Assembly (NCBI RefSeq): GCF_009708005.2
Contig: NZ_CP052757.1
Coordinates: 1 to 64,000 of the forward strand
DNA: 64,000 bases
Source of the DNA: Cellulosimicrobium protaetiae
Lineage (GTDB): Bacteria; Actinomycetota; Actinomycetes; Actinomycetales; Cellulomonadaceae
Direction: 5' to 3'
Of this stretch, positions 25,289 to 33,890 are shown piece by piece. The notes beneath the pieces are model-generated. The model ran no database searches and had not been told where the DNA came from. It worked only from the letters and a program-made list of their open reading frames with translations. The translations under genes were made by a program, and so were the position numbers. Positions within the stretch are counted from its first letter, which is position 1. Each line of letters opens with the position of its first letter.

Positions 25289-26651
25289 TCATCCCGTGGC
25301 GGGGAGCCGGTGGTGGACGGGCGCGCGCAGGCCGAGGTTCTCGCGCAACGTCGTCCCGGGGTAGCGGGTGCGGTAGACGCCACGTTCCTGGAGCTCGGGC
25401 ACGAGCCGGTCCACGACGTCGTCGAACCCGTCGGGGACCGACTGGGGCGTGAGGTTGAGGCCGTCGAGCTCCCCGGCCCGCACGGACGCCGCCAGGCGGT
25501 CGGCGACCGACGACGGTGTCCCGACGAACGCGGCCGCCGCGTGCAGCGAGTCGACGAGGCCGCGCACGGTGAGCCCCCGCTCGGCGCTGACCGGCGCCAC
25601 GCGGCCGCAGTCTCCACGGGGTTGTCGCGGCTGTTGACGACGCCGTGGGTGTGCGCGTCTGCTCGGCCGACGCGGGGTCGACGTCGGGCAGCGGGCCGTC
25701 GGGGTCGAGCCACGAGAGGTCACGACCCCACACCGCCTCGATCACCGCGACGACCATGCGGTCGGTCCAGGTCCGCCGGTGGAACCACTCCGCCTTCTCG
25801 CGCGCCTCCGCCTCGGTGTCCCCGAGGGTGATGCTCGCCGCGGGGAAGATCCGCAGGTCGTCGGCGGGGCGGCCGTGCGCGACGAGCCGACGGCGCAGGT
25901 CGGCCGCGAACGCGGCCGCCGCCTCGGGCTCGAGGTAGCGCGAGAAGATCCCCTCGGCGTGCCGGGCGGCGAAGTCGCGGCCCTCGTCGGACTCGCCCGC
26001 CTGGAAGATCACCGGCGCGCCCTGCGCCGAGGGCGGCAGGGTCGCGGTCGCGACGACGTCGTGGTGCGCCCCCGTGCGCCGCACCGGGGTCCCCCGGTCC
26101 GCGTCCCACAGCGCGTGGACGATCGCGAGGTGCTCCTCGGCCGACCGGTAGCGCTCGGAACGGGGCAGGTAGCCGCCGCGACGGAAGTTCGCCCCGGTCC
26201 AGGCGTCGTTCGTCGTGACGACGTTCCAGCCCGCGCGCCTGCCGCTGAGCCGGTCGACGGTCGCTACCCTGGCCGCGAGGTCCGCCGGGGCCGCGAAGGT
26301 CGTGTTGAGCGTCGCGACGAACCCGAGGTGCCGCGTGCGCGCGGCGAGGTGCGCGAAGAGCACGAGCTGGTTCGGCCGGCCGGTCACGACCGTGTCGTTG
26401 ACCCGCCCGAGGTGCTCGCGCAGCCGCTGGCTGTCGCCGAGGAACATGGCCGAGAACAACCCCCGCTCGGCCGAGCGCGCGAGCGTGGCGTACGTCTCGG
26501 CGTCGTAGTAGGTCGTCGGGTCGGCGACGGACGTCCAGTCGTAGTGCGGGCCGAACGGGAAGAACGCGGCGAGGTGGAGCTCGCGGCGCGGCGCGCCGGT
26601 CGCACCCGCGGGGGTCGACATCGCGGTCGAGCGGGTCCTCGGTGCGCTCAC
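25289..26651 (-). pseudogene. LLM-class flavin-dependent monooxygenase, broken by two frameshifts
   Basis: The NtaA/SnaA/DszA-type luciferase-like monooxygenase is clear from residue about 20 (HLAAFFPFGPHYDW; RLSGRRAGWNVVTT; RRGGYLPRSERYRSAEEHL; IFQAGESDEGRDFAARHAEGIF). The frame leaves the family after PLPDVDPASAEQ (about 25662). The missing family stretch, HTHGVVNSRDNPVETAAAW, is in a second frame at about 25600-25660. The remainder (SAERGLTVRGLVDSLHAAAAFVGTP to the stop at 25289) is in a third. Each switch fits loss of one base. Either the gene is dead or the sequence has two single-base errors. GTG 26651 overlaps the upstream gene's stop (GTGA); ATG 26621 is the alternative. Confidence 0.8.
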
Positions 26652-27694
26652 GGTCGTGCTCCGATCGTCGTGGTCTCGTGCTCGGGCGCCGGTCGCGCGG
26701 TCGGGTCGCCCGCCCGGCCCTCCGGGCGTTCGAGACCGAGGTGGTCGCGCAGCGTCCGGCCGGGGCCAGGCGGCGGGGCAGCGAGACCGCGCGCGTGCAG
26801 CGCCGCCAGGACCTGCCCGACGACGGCCCACGCCTCCTCCGTCCGGTCGGGCACGAGCCGCACGACGAGCGGGCGGGGGTGCCCGCGGTCCTGCCGGCCC
26901 ACGAGGGACGCGCCCGTCGTGCCCGCGACCGCCGCGGCCGCCCACCGGGCGATCTGGTCGACGACGCGCCCCACGGCTGCGGCGACATGACCCGGCTGGC
27001 CGGTCACCGCGACGTCGACGAGCGCGGGGCCGCCCACGGTGTCCGTCCCGCCGGGCGCGCGGACCACCGTGACGTCGCGTGCGTCCGCGGGGAGCCAGCG
27101 CGCCTCGGCGAGCACGGGCACATGGCCCTGCGGCGGTCGCGGGAGCAGGGCCGGGCCCTTGACGGAGAACCGCTGCCCGACGAAGTCGACGTGGCGGACC
27201 CGCTCGGCGTCGAGGAAGCGGCCGGTCGCGCGGTCGGCGACCAGTGCGCCCTCCTCCCACGAGTCCCAGAGCAGGCGGGCAGCCTCGACGACCTCTGCCA
27301 CGTCGTGCGCGAGCGCCGACGGGTCGTCGGAGCCGACGGGCTCGGTGCCGTGCGCCCGCGCGTGCGCGGCGTCGTCGACCACGTCGAGCCACCACCCCGC
27401 CCGGCCGCGGGAGATGCGGTCGAGGCTGGAGAGCTGGTTGGACAGGTGGAACGGCTCGGCGTGCACGGGGTTGACGACGGCCACGAGGCCGACGCGCTCG
27501 GTCCACGCCGCTGCGAAGGAGGCCGCCTCGACCGCCGTGAGCCCGCCGTCGGGCCCGGGCGCGAAGGTCAGCGCGTGCACGCCCGCCCCGTCGAGCGCGG
27601 CGACGCGCGCCCGGAGACTCTCCGCGTCGTCGTGCTCCCCCGTGTCGACGTGCACCGCCACCAGCACGTCCGTGACTGGCACTTCCGTGACCAT
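26648..27694 (-). CDS. LLM-class flavin-dependent oxidoreductase
   Basis: A 348-residue luciferase-like protein starting at ATG 27694 behind GGGGGAG. Family stretches are VGLVAVVNPVHAEPFHLSNQLSSLDRISRGRAGWWLDV and EVVEAARLLWDSWEEGALV. The middle is shorter and less conserved than in NtaA-type enzymes. The C-terminus keeps TLRDHLGLERP, the usual ending of the group. These enzymes use FMNH2 from a partner reductase to oxygenate S-, N- or C-compounds. It is coupled to the frameshifted paralogue downstream and divergent from the nitroreductase at 27809, a possible flavin partner. The substrate is unknown. Confidence 0.8.
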   Translation of the reverse strand: MVTEVPVTDVLVAVHVDTGEHDDAESLRARVAALDGAGVHALTFAPGPDGGLTAVEAASFAAAWTERVGLVAVVNPVHAEPFHLSNQLSSLDRISRGRAGWWLDVVDDAAHARAHGTEPVGSDDPSALAHDVAEVVEAARLLWDSWEEGALVADRATGRFLDAERVRHVDFVGQRFSVKGPALLPRPPQGHVPVLAEARWLPADARDVTVVRAPGGTDTVGGPALVDVAVTGQPGHVAAAVGRVVDQIARWAAAAVAGTTGASLVGRQDRGHPRPLVVRLVPDRTEEAWAVVGQVLAALHARGLAAPPPGPGRTLRDHLGLERPEGRAGDPTARPAPEHETTTIGARP

Positions 27695-27808
27695 CTGCTC
27701 CCCCGTCCGAGGCCTGTGGATCAGGACGCGCCGCGGGTGTGACCACCCTGCGAGACGGCGGCCGGGACCCGCGAACGCGCCGGATGGCAGCCCGTACCCT
27801 CGGCGACC

Positions 27809-28444
27809 GTGACCACACCTGAGGATCTGTCCATCCTTCGAGCGCTCCACTCGACGCCGTCGCGCCGCTACCTCTCGCCGGACGCCGTGCCCGACGACGT
27901 GCTCGAGGCGATCCTCGACGCCGCGGTCCGCGGCCCCAGCGGGGGCAACCGCCAGCAGTGGGCGTGGGTCGTCGTGAGGGACCCCGCGACCAAGGCGCAG
28001 GTCGCGGAGTGGTACCGCGAGGGGTGGCGCGCCGCGTACGGGGACCGCCGCGACGCCGTCCTCGGTGCGGCGTCCGACGACGCGGGCGTGAGCGACGCGG
28101 GCTTCCGCGCCGTCGAGCACCTGGCCCTGCACCTGGAGGAGGCACCGGTGTGGGTCGTGCCGGTGCTGCGGAACGCGGCGGGCTCGACGGACCCCCGGCT
28201 CGGCGCCTCGATCTACGGCGCGGTGCAGAACCTCGTGCTCGCCGCGCGCGCCTACGGGATCGGCACGACGCTCACGACCTTCCACACCGTCCGCGAGCGC
28301 GACGTCGCCACGCTGCTCGGCCTGCCCGACGACGCACTGACCATGGGCCTGGTCCCGCTCGGCTACCCGGCGCGCGGGCGCTGGTCGCAGCCGCGCCGGC
28401 GCCCGCTCGCGGAGGTCGTGCACCGGGACCGGTGGGAGGGCTGA
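27809..28444 (+). CDS. Nitroreductase-family flavoprotein
   Basis: A 211-residue FMN-dependent nitroreductase-fold protein. The N-terminal phosphate-binding motif is SRRYLSPDAVPDD, then AVRGPSGGNRQQWAWVVVRD. The C-terminal half has GAVQNLVLAARAYGIGTTLTTFH and LGYPARGRW. It probably reduces a small quinone, nitro compound or flavin with NAD(P)H. It is divergent from the two luciferase-like monooxygenases and could supply their reduced flavin, which is inference. GTG 27809 is the only start that keeps the full fold. Confidence 0.85.
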   Translation: MTTPEDLSILRALHSTPSRRYLSPDAVPDDVLEAILDAAVRGPSGGNRQQWAWVVVRDPATKAQVAEWYREGWRAAYGDRRDAVLGAASDDAGVSDAGFRAVEHLALHLEEAPVWVVPVLRNAAGSTDPRLGASIYGAVQNLVLAARAYGIGTTLTTFHTVRERDVATLLGLPDDALTMGLVPLGYPARGRWSQPRRRPLAEVVHRDRWEG

Positions 28445-28554
28445 GCGCGCCTGGAAGATGCGCGCGCCCGCGAGCGTTCGCCCCGGAGGACACGCACGGC
28501 CGGACGACCGTGACGACGGCACGGCACCCGGGTGACCGGGCGAGGAGGAGCAGC

Positions 28555-29277
28555 ATGACCGCGACGAGCACGCAGCCCGACGCCACCGGCGTCGACGACG
28601 CCGTCCTGGAGAACCCGTCGTGGAGCGCCCTCAGCGGCGCCCACGCGCACCTCGCCGAGGGCGACGACCTCGCGCGGCGCTACCCGGCCGACGTCTCGCC
28701 CATCACGGGCGTGCGCTCGTGGGACGAGCCCGGGGTGTGGGACGCGGTCGCCGCGCTCGTCGGCCCGGGCGGCCGCTTCTCCGGGCCGCCCGTGGGCGTC
28801 GACCTGCCGGAGGGCTGGACGCTCGAGGCTCGCGTCGACGGGGTCCAGCTCGTCGAGACCGAGCGCCTGGCCACCCGCCCCGACCCGGACGCCGTCGTGC
28901 TCGGCGCGGCCGACGTGCCGGAGATGCTCGCGCTCGTCGAGCGCAGCCGCCCCGGGCCGTTCGAGGCCCGCACCTACCTGCTCGGGCGCTACGTCGGGTT
29001 CCGGGACGACGCCGGCCGGCTCGTCGCGATGGCGGGCGAGCGACTGCACCCCGCCGGCTGGACGGAGATCAGTGCCGTGACGACCGACGTCGCGCACCGG
29101 GGCCGTGGCCTCGCGTCCCGCCTCGTCCGCGACGTCGCGTTCCATGTGCAGGAGCGGGGCGACCGCGCGTTCCTGCACGCCGCCGCCGAGAACGTCAGCG
29201 CGATCGGGGTGTACGAGAGGCTGGGGTTCGCGCTGCGCCGCCGCACGAGCTTCGGGTCGCTGCTCGCACCTCGGTGA
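28555..29277 (+). CDS. GNAT-family N-acetyltransferase
   Basis: A 240-residue protein starting at ATG 28555 behind GAGGAGGAG. The C-terminal half is a GNAT domain of the FR47 type. The acetyl-CoA loop is VAHRGRGLASRLVRDVAFHV (R-G-R-G-L-A), and the last motif is FLHAAAENVSAIGVYERLGFALRRR. The N-terminal half (LENPSWSALSGAHAHLAEG...) is typical of the actinobacterial subgroup that begins with this phrase. The substrate is unknown. It ends 30 nt from the convergent cluster gene at 29308. Confidence 0.87.
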   Translation: MTATSTQPDATGVDDAVLENPSWSALSGAHAHLAEGDDLARRYPADVSPITGVRSWDEPGVWDAVAALVGPGGRFSGPPVGVDLPEGWTLEARVDGVQLVETERLATRPDPDAVVLGAADVPEMLALVERSRPGPFEARTYLLGRYVGFRDDAGRLVAMAGERLHPAGWTEISAVTTDVAHRGRGLASRLVRDVAFHVQERGDRAFLHAAAENVSAIGVYERLGFALRRRTSFGSLLAPR

Positions 29278-29307
29278 TCCAGGCAGGGACCGGCGACCGC
29301 CCGTCGC

Positions 29308-30714
29308 TCACCGGACAGCGGGAGAGAACGTCCCGACCGCGGCGACCGGCGTCTCCACGAAGCCGACGTGGGCCGTGGCCGCGAGCGTGCCCGGCTCGCA
29401 GAAGTCCGCGGTCGCGACGACTCGGCGCGAACGCAGGTCCACCACGTGGAGTCGCGTGGCGCTCGTGAGGTACACCATGCCGTCACGTACCGCGAGGTAG
29501 AGCGGAGCGGTGCCGTTCTTGGCGCACGCGTAGGGCGGTTCGGTGTGCGTCTCCGCGAACAGCTCGACGCAGTCGACGAGGGTCATGGTGCGGGCGTCCA
29601 GGAGGAAGAGCTTGTTGGGATACCCCGTGACGGCCATGAGCTGACGGCCCTCCCAGCGGAACAGCACCTGCGACGTGATCCGGTGAAAGTCCGGGCGCGT
29701 GAAGCTGCCGAGCAGCTCGACCGCGCCCGCGACGTAGCGGTACTTCTCCACGACCCCGGGGCCGTGGACGACGACGTCGTTGCGCCACTTGGAGATGTTG
29801 TTGCACGAGACGTAGAAGACCTGGTCGTCCTCAAGATCCAGGTCGACGTGCGCCGAGCACGGCGTGGACGTCTCCTGGACGATCTCGACGTCCCCGTCGA
29901 CGACGGCGAACCGCCCCTCGGGAAAGTCCGCGGCCGCGTAGGTGGCGACGTCCAGGTCCGACGCCGCGTCGGCCACGGCGTCGACCGTGAGGTTCATGTC
30001 GACCGCTACCGTGAAGCCGGCCGGCGAGGTCAGGACGTCGTGGACGGTGTCCAGCGCGAAACGGGGCAGTGCTCCGACGCGCCGCGGCTCGCCGACCGAG
30101 CCCCACTCCCACAGCCCGCTCTGCACCGGGCTGTCAGCGCCTCGATACCGGAGGAGCCGGTCCTCCGCCTCCGAGATGGCGAACGACAGGACGCCCGGCC
30201 GTCCCTCGCACGCCGTGGAGCCGACCATGCGGGCGACCTCCTCCTCGCCCGCCGCCGGCCACCGCCGGTGGTCGCCCCCGCCCTGGCCGGCGCCCGGGTC
30301 CACGAGACGGATGTACGGAGCCTGCTTGAAGAACACGGCGACGTGACCGCTCCGGGTCTGGACGAAGCTGTGCGGATGCAGGAAGTAGGGCAACAGCTGC
30401 TCGACCGTGCTCGTACCGTATGGCAGCGCATCGCCGTCGAGCTCGGCCCCGAGCCACGTCGCGTGGCGGCCTCGCTGGTCCGTGATGTCGACCGTCAGCT
30501 CCCGCACCGTTCCCGCACCGAGGTCGAGGAAGAGGTAGCGCTCGCGAACCCCGTCGGCAGAGAGCCCGCTCACGAGGAGCACACCGTCCCCGGCGCTGCC
30601 CGTGACGTGCAGGGGCCTCGTCGTGACCTCGTGAGGTTCCCGAGGTAGCCGACCGTGGATCGGTGTCGTCACCGGCGCGGGACCAGGCGTGGAGAGGTCG
30701 GCGTTCGCGGTCAT
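29308..30714 (-). CDS. Cluster protein of unknown function, beta-propeller-like
   Basis: A 468-residue protein without a signal peptide or membrane helix. I do not recognise a family. It is rich in beta-strand phrases spaced 40-60 residues apart (YLFLDLGAGTVRELTVDI; HVAVFFKQAPYIRLVDPG; RLLRYRGADSPVQSGLWEWGS; QVLFRWEGRQLMAVTGYPNKLFLLDARTMTLVDCV; MVYLTSATRLHVVDLRSRRVVATADF), which suggests a propeller. Cys residues in STPCSAHVD, VSCNN and YACAKNG are noticeable. It is the last gene of the six-gene minus-strand operon, joined to the carbamoyltransferase by ATGA overlap. It may be a tailoring or binding protein of the pathway; its function is unknown. Confidence 0.7.
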   Translation of the reverse strand: MTANADLSTPGPAPVTTPIHGRLPREPHEVTTRPLHVTGSAGDGVLLVSGLSADGVRERYLFLDLGAGTVRELTVDITDQRGRHATWLGAELDGDALPYGTSTVEQLLPYFLHPHSFVQTRSGHVAVFFKQAPYIRLVDPGAGQGGGDHRRWPAAGEEEVARMVGSTACEGRPGVLSFAISEAEDRLLRYRGADSPVQSGLWEWGSVGEPRRVGALPRFALDTVHDVLTSPAGFTVAVDMNLTVDAVADAASDLDVATYAAADFPEGRFAVVDGDVEIVQETSTPCSAHVDLDLEDDQVFYVSCNNISKWRNDVVVHGPGVVEKYRYVAGAVELLGSFTRPDFHRITSQVLFRWEGRQLMAVTGYPNKLFLLDARTMTLVDCVELFAETHTEPPYACAKNGTAPLYLAVRDGMVYLTSATRLHVVDLRSRRVVATADFCEPGTLAATAHVGFVETPVAAVGTFSPAVR

Positions 30715-32534
30715 ACGGGCTCATCCTCCAGGAGTGCGGTGTCGGTGAGGTGTTCTCGGGCGGTACGGACGCGCTTCGTCACCAGGAAGGTGCCCAGCAC
30801 GAGGACGTCGATCTCCGTCGAGAGGAAGCAGCGGACCGCGTCCTCGGGCGAGCGGACAATCGGCTCACCGGCGACGTTGAAGCTGGTGTTGACGAGACAC
30901 GGCGTCCCGCTGCGCTCCGAGAACTCGTCGAGCAGCCGGGCCAGCATCGTCCCGTCGTCAGGCACCGTCTGGACGCGAGCGGTCCCGTCGACGTGGACCA
31001 CCCCGGGGACGCGGGCACGCCACTCCGGGAGAACGTCGACGACGAACGTCATGTACGGGGAGCTCGACTTCTTCCCGAGGTCGAACACGCGGGGAGCGTC
31101 GCGCTCCAGCACGACGGGCGCAAAGGGACGGAAGGGCTCGCGGTGCTTGACCTTGACGTTGATGACCTCCCGGATGTTCTCGAACGTCGGGTTCGCGAGG
31201 ATGCTCCGGTGCCCGAGCGCACGAGGACCGAACTCCGCCCTTCCCTGGAACCATCCGACGACGAGAGGTCCGAGCAGGATCCGAGCGACACGCTGCGCGA
31301 CCCTGTCAGGGTGGATCTCCTCGACGTCGACCGCGTCCACGAACCTGGCCAACGCGCGACGGATCGATTCCGGCCCGAACTGCGACCCGAGGTAGGGGGA
31401 GGCGTCCCGCACCAGGTCGTCACCGGAGCAGGACGCCACGTAGGCACCGGCACCGATCGCGACGCCGCAGTCGCTCGCGGCGAAGCTGACCAGGACGTCC
31501 TCGAACCCCGCGGTCCTCGCCAGACGTCCGTTGTTGACGCTGTTCTCCGCCAGGCCGCCCTCGAACAGCAGCGTCCTCGCTCCCGTCCGCCGTGCGATCT
31601 CGGTGGCTTGGTGCGCCGTCACGGTCTCGACGACCTCCTGCGCCGCGCGCGCGACGCGCGCACGGAACCCGAGGTCGAGCCGAGAGCCCGGTGGACGGAA
31701 GAGGTCGTCGAAGACCGCGACGTACTCGCGCTCGTCCCGCAGCGGGTGCTCGAGCGAGAGCCTGTAGCGCCCGCCGTCGAGGAGCTCGACGACGTTCTCG
31801 AGCAGCGGGTTGTCCGCCGACCGCGCGTACGCGGCAAGACCCATCACCTTGTACTCGTCCATGTTGGGCACGAACCCGAGGTATCTCGTGACCTTGCTGT
31901 AGAGCATCGCGACGGAGTCCGCGAGGGGGATGTCGAGGTCCGGCCAGGTCTGCCGGGCCCCGTCACGGAACTCCCCGGACGTGCTCGAGAGCAGCTCGGC
32001 GCGACCATCGCTCACGAGATACGCGACGTCGCCCGGAGGCGCCAGCCGGTATCCGCAGTAGAGGTGCGCGAGGTGGTGCGGCACGAGCTCGACGCGAGCA
32101 GGATCGACGTCGAGACCGGTGCGGCGCGCGAGGTCGCGACAGACGGCGTCGTGCGAGACGAGATCGTCGTACAGGGCGTCGAGCCGCGTCGTCTCGCCCG
32201 TGCGGCCCGGACGAGTGACTCGCGCCGCACGCTCTCGGAGCGCCTCCTGGACCGCCGGGGTGAAGGCCCACCCGAACGCGAACCGGTCGACGTCCTCGAG
32301 CCGCAGCCCTGTCTCCGCCATCGCCGTGCGCAGCGCGAGCTCCGGGAAGTCCGACGACTTCTTCCGTCGGCTGACCCGCTCCTCCTCGACCGCGTACACC
32401 AGGCGGCCGTCGACGAACACGCTGACGCCCGCGTCGTGACCCAAGACTCGGTGCTGGTCCCTCCCGTCCCTCCCGTAGAGCTCCGCAAACAGCTCCCGCG
32501 ACCTCGAGAACCCGTTGTACCCGACGACGATCAT
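30711..32534 (-). CDS. Carbamoyltransferase (NodU/CmcH/TobZ family)
   Basis: A 607-residue enzyme. The N-terminal Kae1-like part has HDAGVSVFVDGRLVYAVEEERVSRRKKSS, HHLAHLYCGYRL and LVSDGRAE. The C-terminal YrdC-like part has GWFQGRAEFGPRALGHRSILANP and NTSFNVAGEPIVRSPEDAVRCF. Family members make carbamoyl-AMP from carbamoyl phosphate and ATP, then carbamoylate a hydroxyl of an antibiotic or nodulation factor. The metal-binding His set (HDA, HHLAH) is present, so it should be active. ATG 32534 has GGGGGA upstream. It lies within the chorismate cluster, so a hydroxyl of the product is the likely target. Confidence 0.9.
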   Translation of the reverse strand: MIVVGYNGFSRSRELFAELYGRDGRDQHRVLGHDAGVSVFVDGRLVYAVEEERVSRRKKSSDFPELALRTAMAETGLRLEDVDRFAFGWAFTPAVQEALRERAARVTRPGRTGETTRLDALYDDLVSHDAVCRDLARRTGLDVDPARVELVPHHLAHLYCGYRLAPPGDVAYLVSDGRAELLSSTSGEFRDGARQTWPDLDIPLADSVAMLYSKVTRYLGFVPNMDEYKVMGLAAYARSADNPLLENVVELLDGGRYRLSLEHPLRDEREYVAVFDDLFRPPGSRLDLGFRARVARAAQEVVETVTAHQATEIARRTGARTLLFEGGLAENSVNNGRLARTAGFEDVLVSFAASDCGVAIGAGAYVASCSGDDLVRDASPYLGSQFGPESIRRALARFVDAVDVEEIHPDRVAQRVARILLGPLVVGWFQGRAEFGPRALGHRSILANPTFENIREVINVKVKHREPFRPFAPVVLERDAPRVFDLGKKSSSPYMTFVVDVLPEWRARVPGVVHVDGTARVQTVPDDGTMLARLLDEFSERSGTPCLVNTSFNVAGEPIVRSPEDAVRCFLSTEIDVLVLGTFLVTKRVRTAREHLTDTALLEDEPV

Positions 32535-32543
32535 CGAATCCCC

Positions 32544-33890
32544 CTAGACCAGTGCGCTCATCTTGAGATGGAGCTCCGCCAGCTCCGCGTCCGGCGTGGA
32601 GCCGGAGACGATGCCCCCACCGCACCGCAGCGAGAGCACTCCCTCCTCGTCCTCCGAGGCGCAGGTGACGACCGTCGTCGAGCGCACCCGCGCGCCCGCC
32701 TCGGAGACCGTGCCCACCACGCCGGTGTAGTGCCTCCGCGACGACGTCTCGATGTCGTCGAGCACCTCCTGCGCCCGCGCTTTGGGCGCACCCGTCCCCA
32801 CGCCGCGAGGGAAGTTCGCGAGCACCGTCTCCGCGGTGCTGACGTCCTCCCGGACCGTCCCGCGGACGTCTGACGCGAGGTAGATCGTCGGCCCGACCGC
32901 GAGCGGTTCCATGAATCGCTCCACGACGACCGAACCCGGCTCGCAGATGGTCGCGAGATCGTTGCGCTCGACGTCGACGAGCATGGCGTGCTCGGCGAAG
33001 AACCTCGGATCCTCGGCGAGCGCGCGTTCGGCGGCGCTCACCGCCGAGGGCGGCCCGCTGGACGGCTGCGTCCCCGCGAACACCCTCGTCCGCACCGTGC
33101 TCCCGTCGACGTGCACGTGCGGGAGCGAGCACGCACCGAGCACCAGACCGTCCTGCCCGTGGAACCGGTACGAGAAGCTCGCGTCCCGATACCTGCGACA
33201 GACCTCGGCAAAGTACTCGTACCGGTCGACACGGGCGCGGACTCGGGCCTCGGCGGACACGAGGAGCTGATAGACCTCGCCCCGCGCGAGGTGCCGTTGC
33301 ACGTCCGAGAACTGCCGCCGGTAGGCCACCTCGTCGACCCTCTCCACGAACTCGGTCAACGTGCCCCCGGGTCGCGCGCGCCGCCCCGACCGCTCCGCGA
33401 GCTCCTCGACCACAGCCCGGTCGGGCGGGAGGCACCGCACCTGCCCGGCCGCCTCGTCGACGAGGACCGGGTGCCCCGGTCGCGCGACGAACGCCAAGGC
33501 ACCCGGAGCGTCCCGCGACGAGAGTCCCCTCGCGGCGCGAAGCGGCCACACCAGGTCGTAGGAGAGAGCGAAGACGACGTCGGGTACCCACGCGGGCCCC
33601 GCTGCGACCCGGCTCACGGCGGTGAGCGCCCGGTCGAACGACTCCGTCGGCGATCCCGGGACGCGACGGCCGTCGACCACCGACCCGACCTGGTCGATCC
33701 ACCACGTGCGCTCGCACGTGGTCAGCACCGTGACTCGGGGACTGCTCGTCCCCGCGGAAGGCTGCCCGTAGAGGAACGCGGGGCCGAAGCGGTGCTCGTA
33801 CCCCCGCAGGAGGTCCTGCGCGGTCAGGCCCGGCGGCAGCGGGATGGTCACCTCGACCGGTCTCGGCGAGGCGAGGTGCGGCCCAGTCAT
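32544..33890 (-). CDS. Chorismate-binding enzyme (TrpE/PabB-like aminase large subunit)
   Basis: A 448-residue chorismate-utilising protein. Motifs in order: DRYEYFAEVCRRYRDASFSYRFHG, then GLVLGACSLPHVHVDG (family GASPE has changed to GACSL), VFAGT (Ala272 where PabB enzymes have the Lys of PIKGT), AEHAMLVDVERNDL (301-312) and PRGVGTGAPKARAQEV (361-376, usually TVSGAPK). The Ala speaks against aminodeoxychorismate (PabB) chemistry and favours attack at C2, as in anthranilate-type or isochorismate-type enzymes. No LLES tryptophan site is seen. The separate amidotransferase at 35284 in the same operon is the natural partner. Its start overlaps the radical SAM stop (ATGA). The altered GASPE motif leaves the exact reaction open. 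Confidence 0.8.
   Translation of the reverse strand: MTGPHLASPRPVEVTIPLPPGLTAQDLLRGYEHRFGPAFLYGQPSAGTSSPRVTVLTTCERTWWIDQVGSVVDGRRVPGSPTESFDRALTAVSRVAAGPAWVPDVVFALSYDLVWPLRAARGLSSRDAPGALAFVARPGHPVLVDEAAGQVRCLPPDRAVVEELAERSGRRARPGGTLTEFVERVDEVAYRRQFSDVQRHLARGEVYQLLVSAEARVRARVDRYEYFAEVCRRYRDASFSYRFHGQDGLVLGACSLPHVHVDGSTVRTRVFAGTQPSSGPPSAVSAAERALAEDPRFFAEHAMLVDVERNDLATICEPGSVVVERFMEPLAVGPTIYLASDVRGTVREDVSTAETVLANFPRGVGTGAPKARAQEVLDDIETSSRRHYTGVVGTVSEAGARVRSTTVVTCASEDEEGVLSLRCGGGIVSGSTPDAELAELHLKMSALV

Noticed and set aside
23692-25713. A 673-residue minus-strand frame under the VWA and TPR-like genes
   Set aside because: It is antisense to genes with intact domains. Only its first 40 residues matter, as they hold the middle part of the frameshifted monooxygenase.
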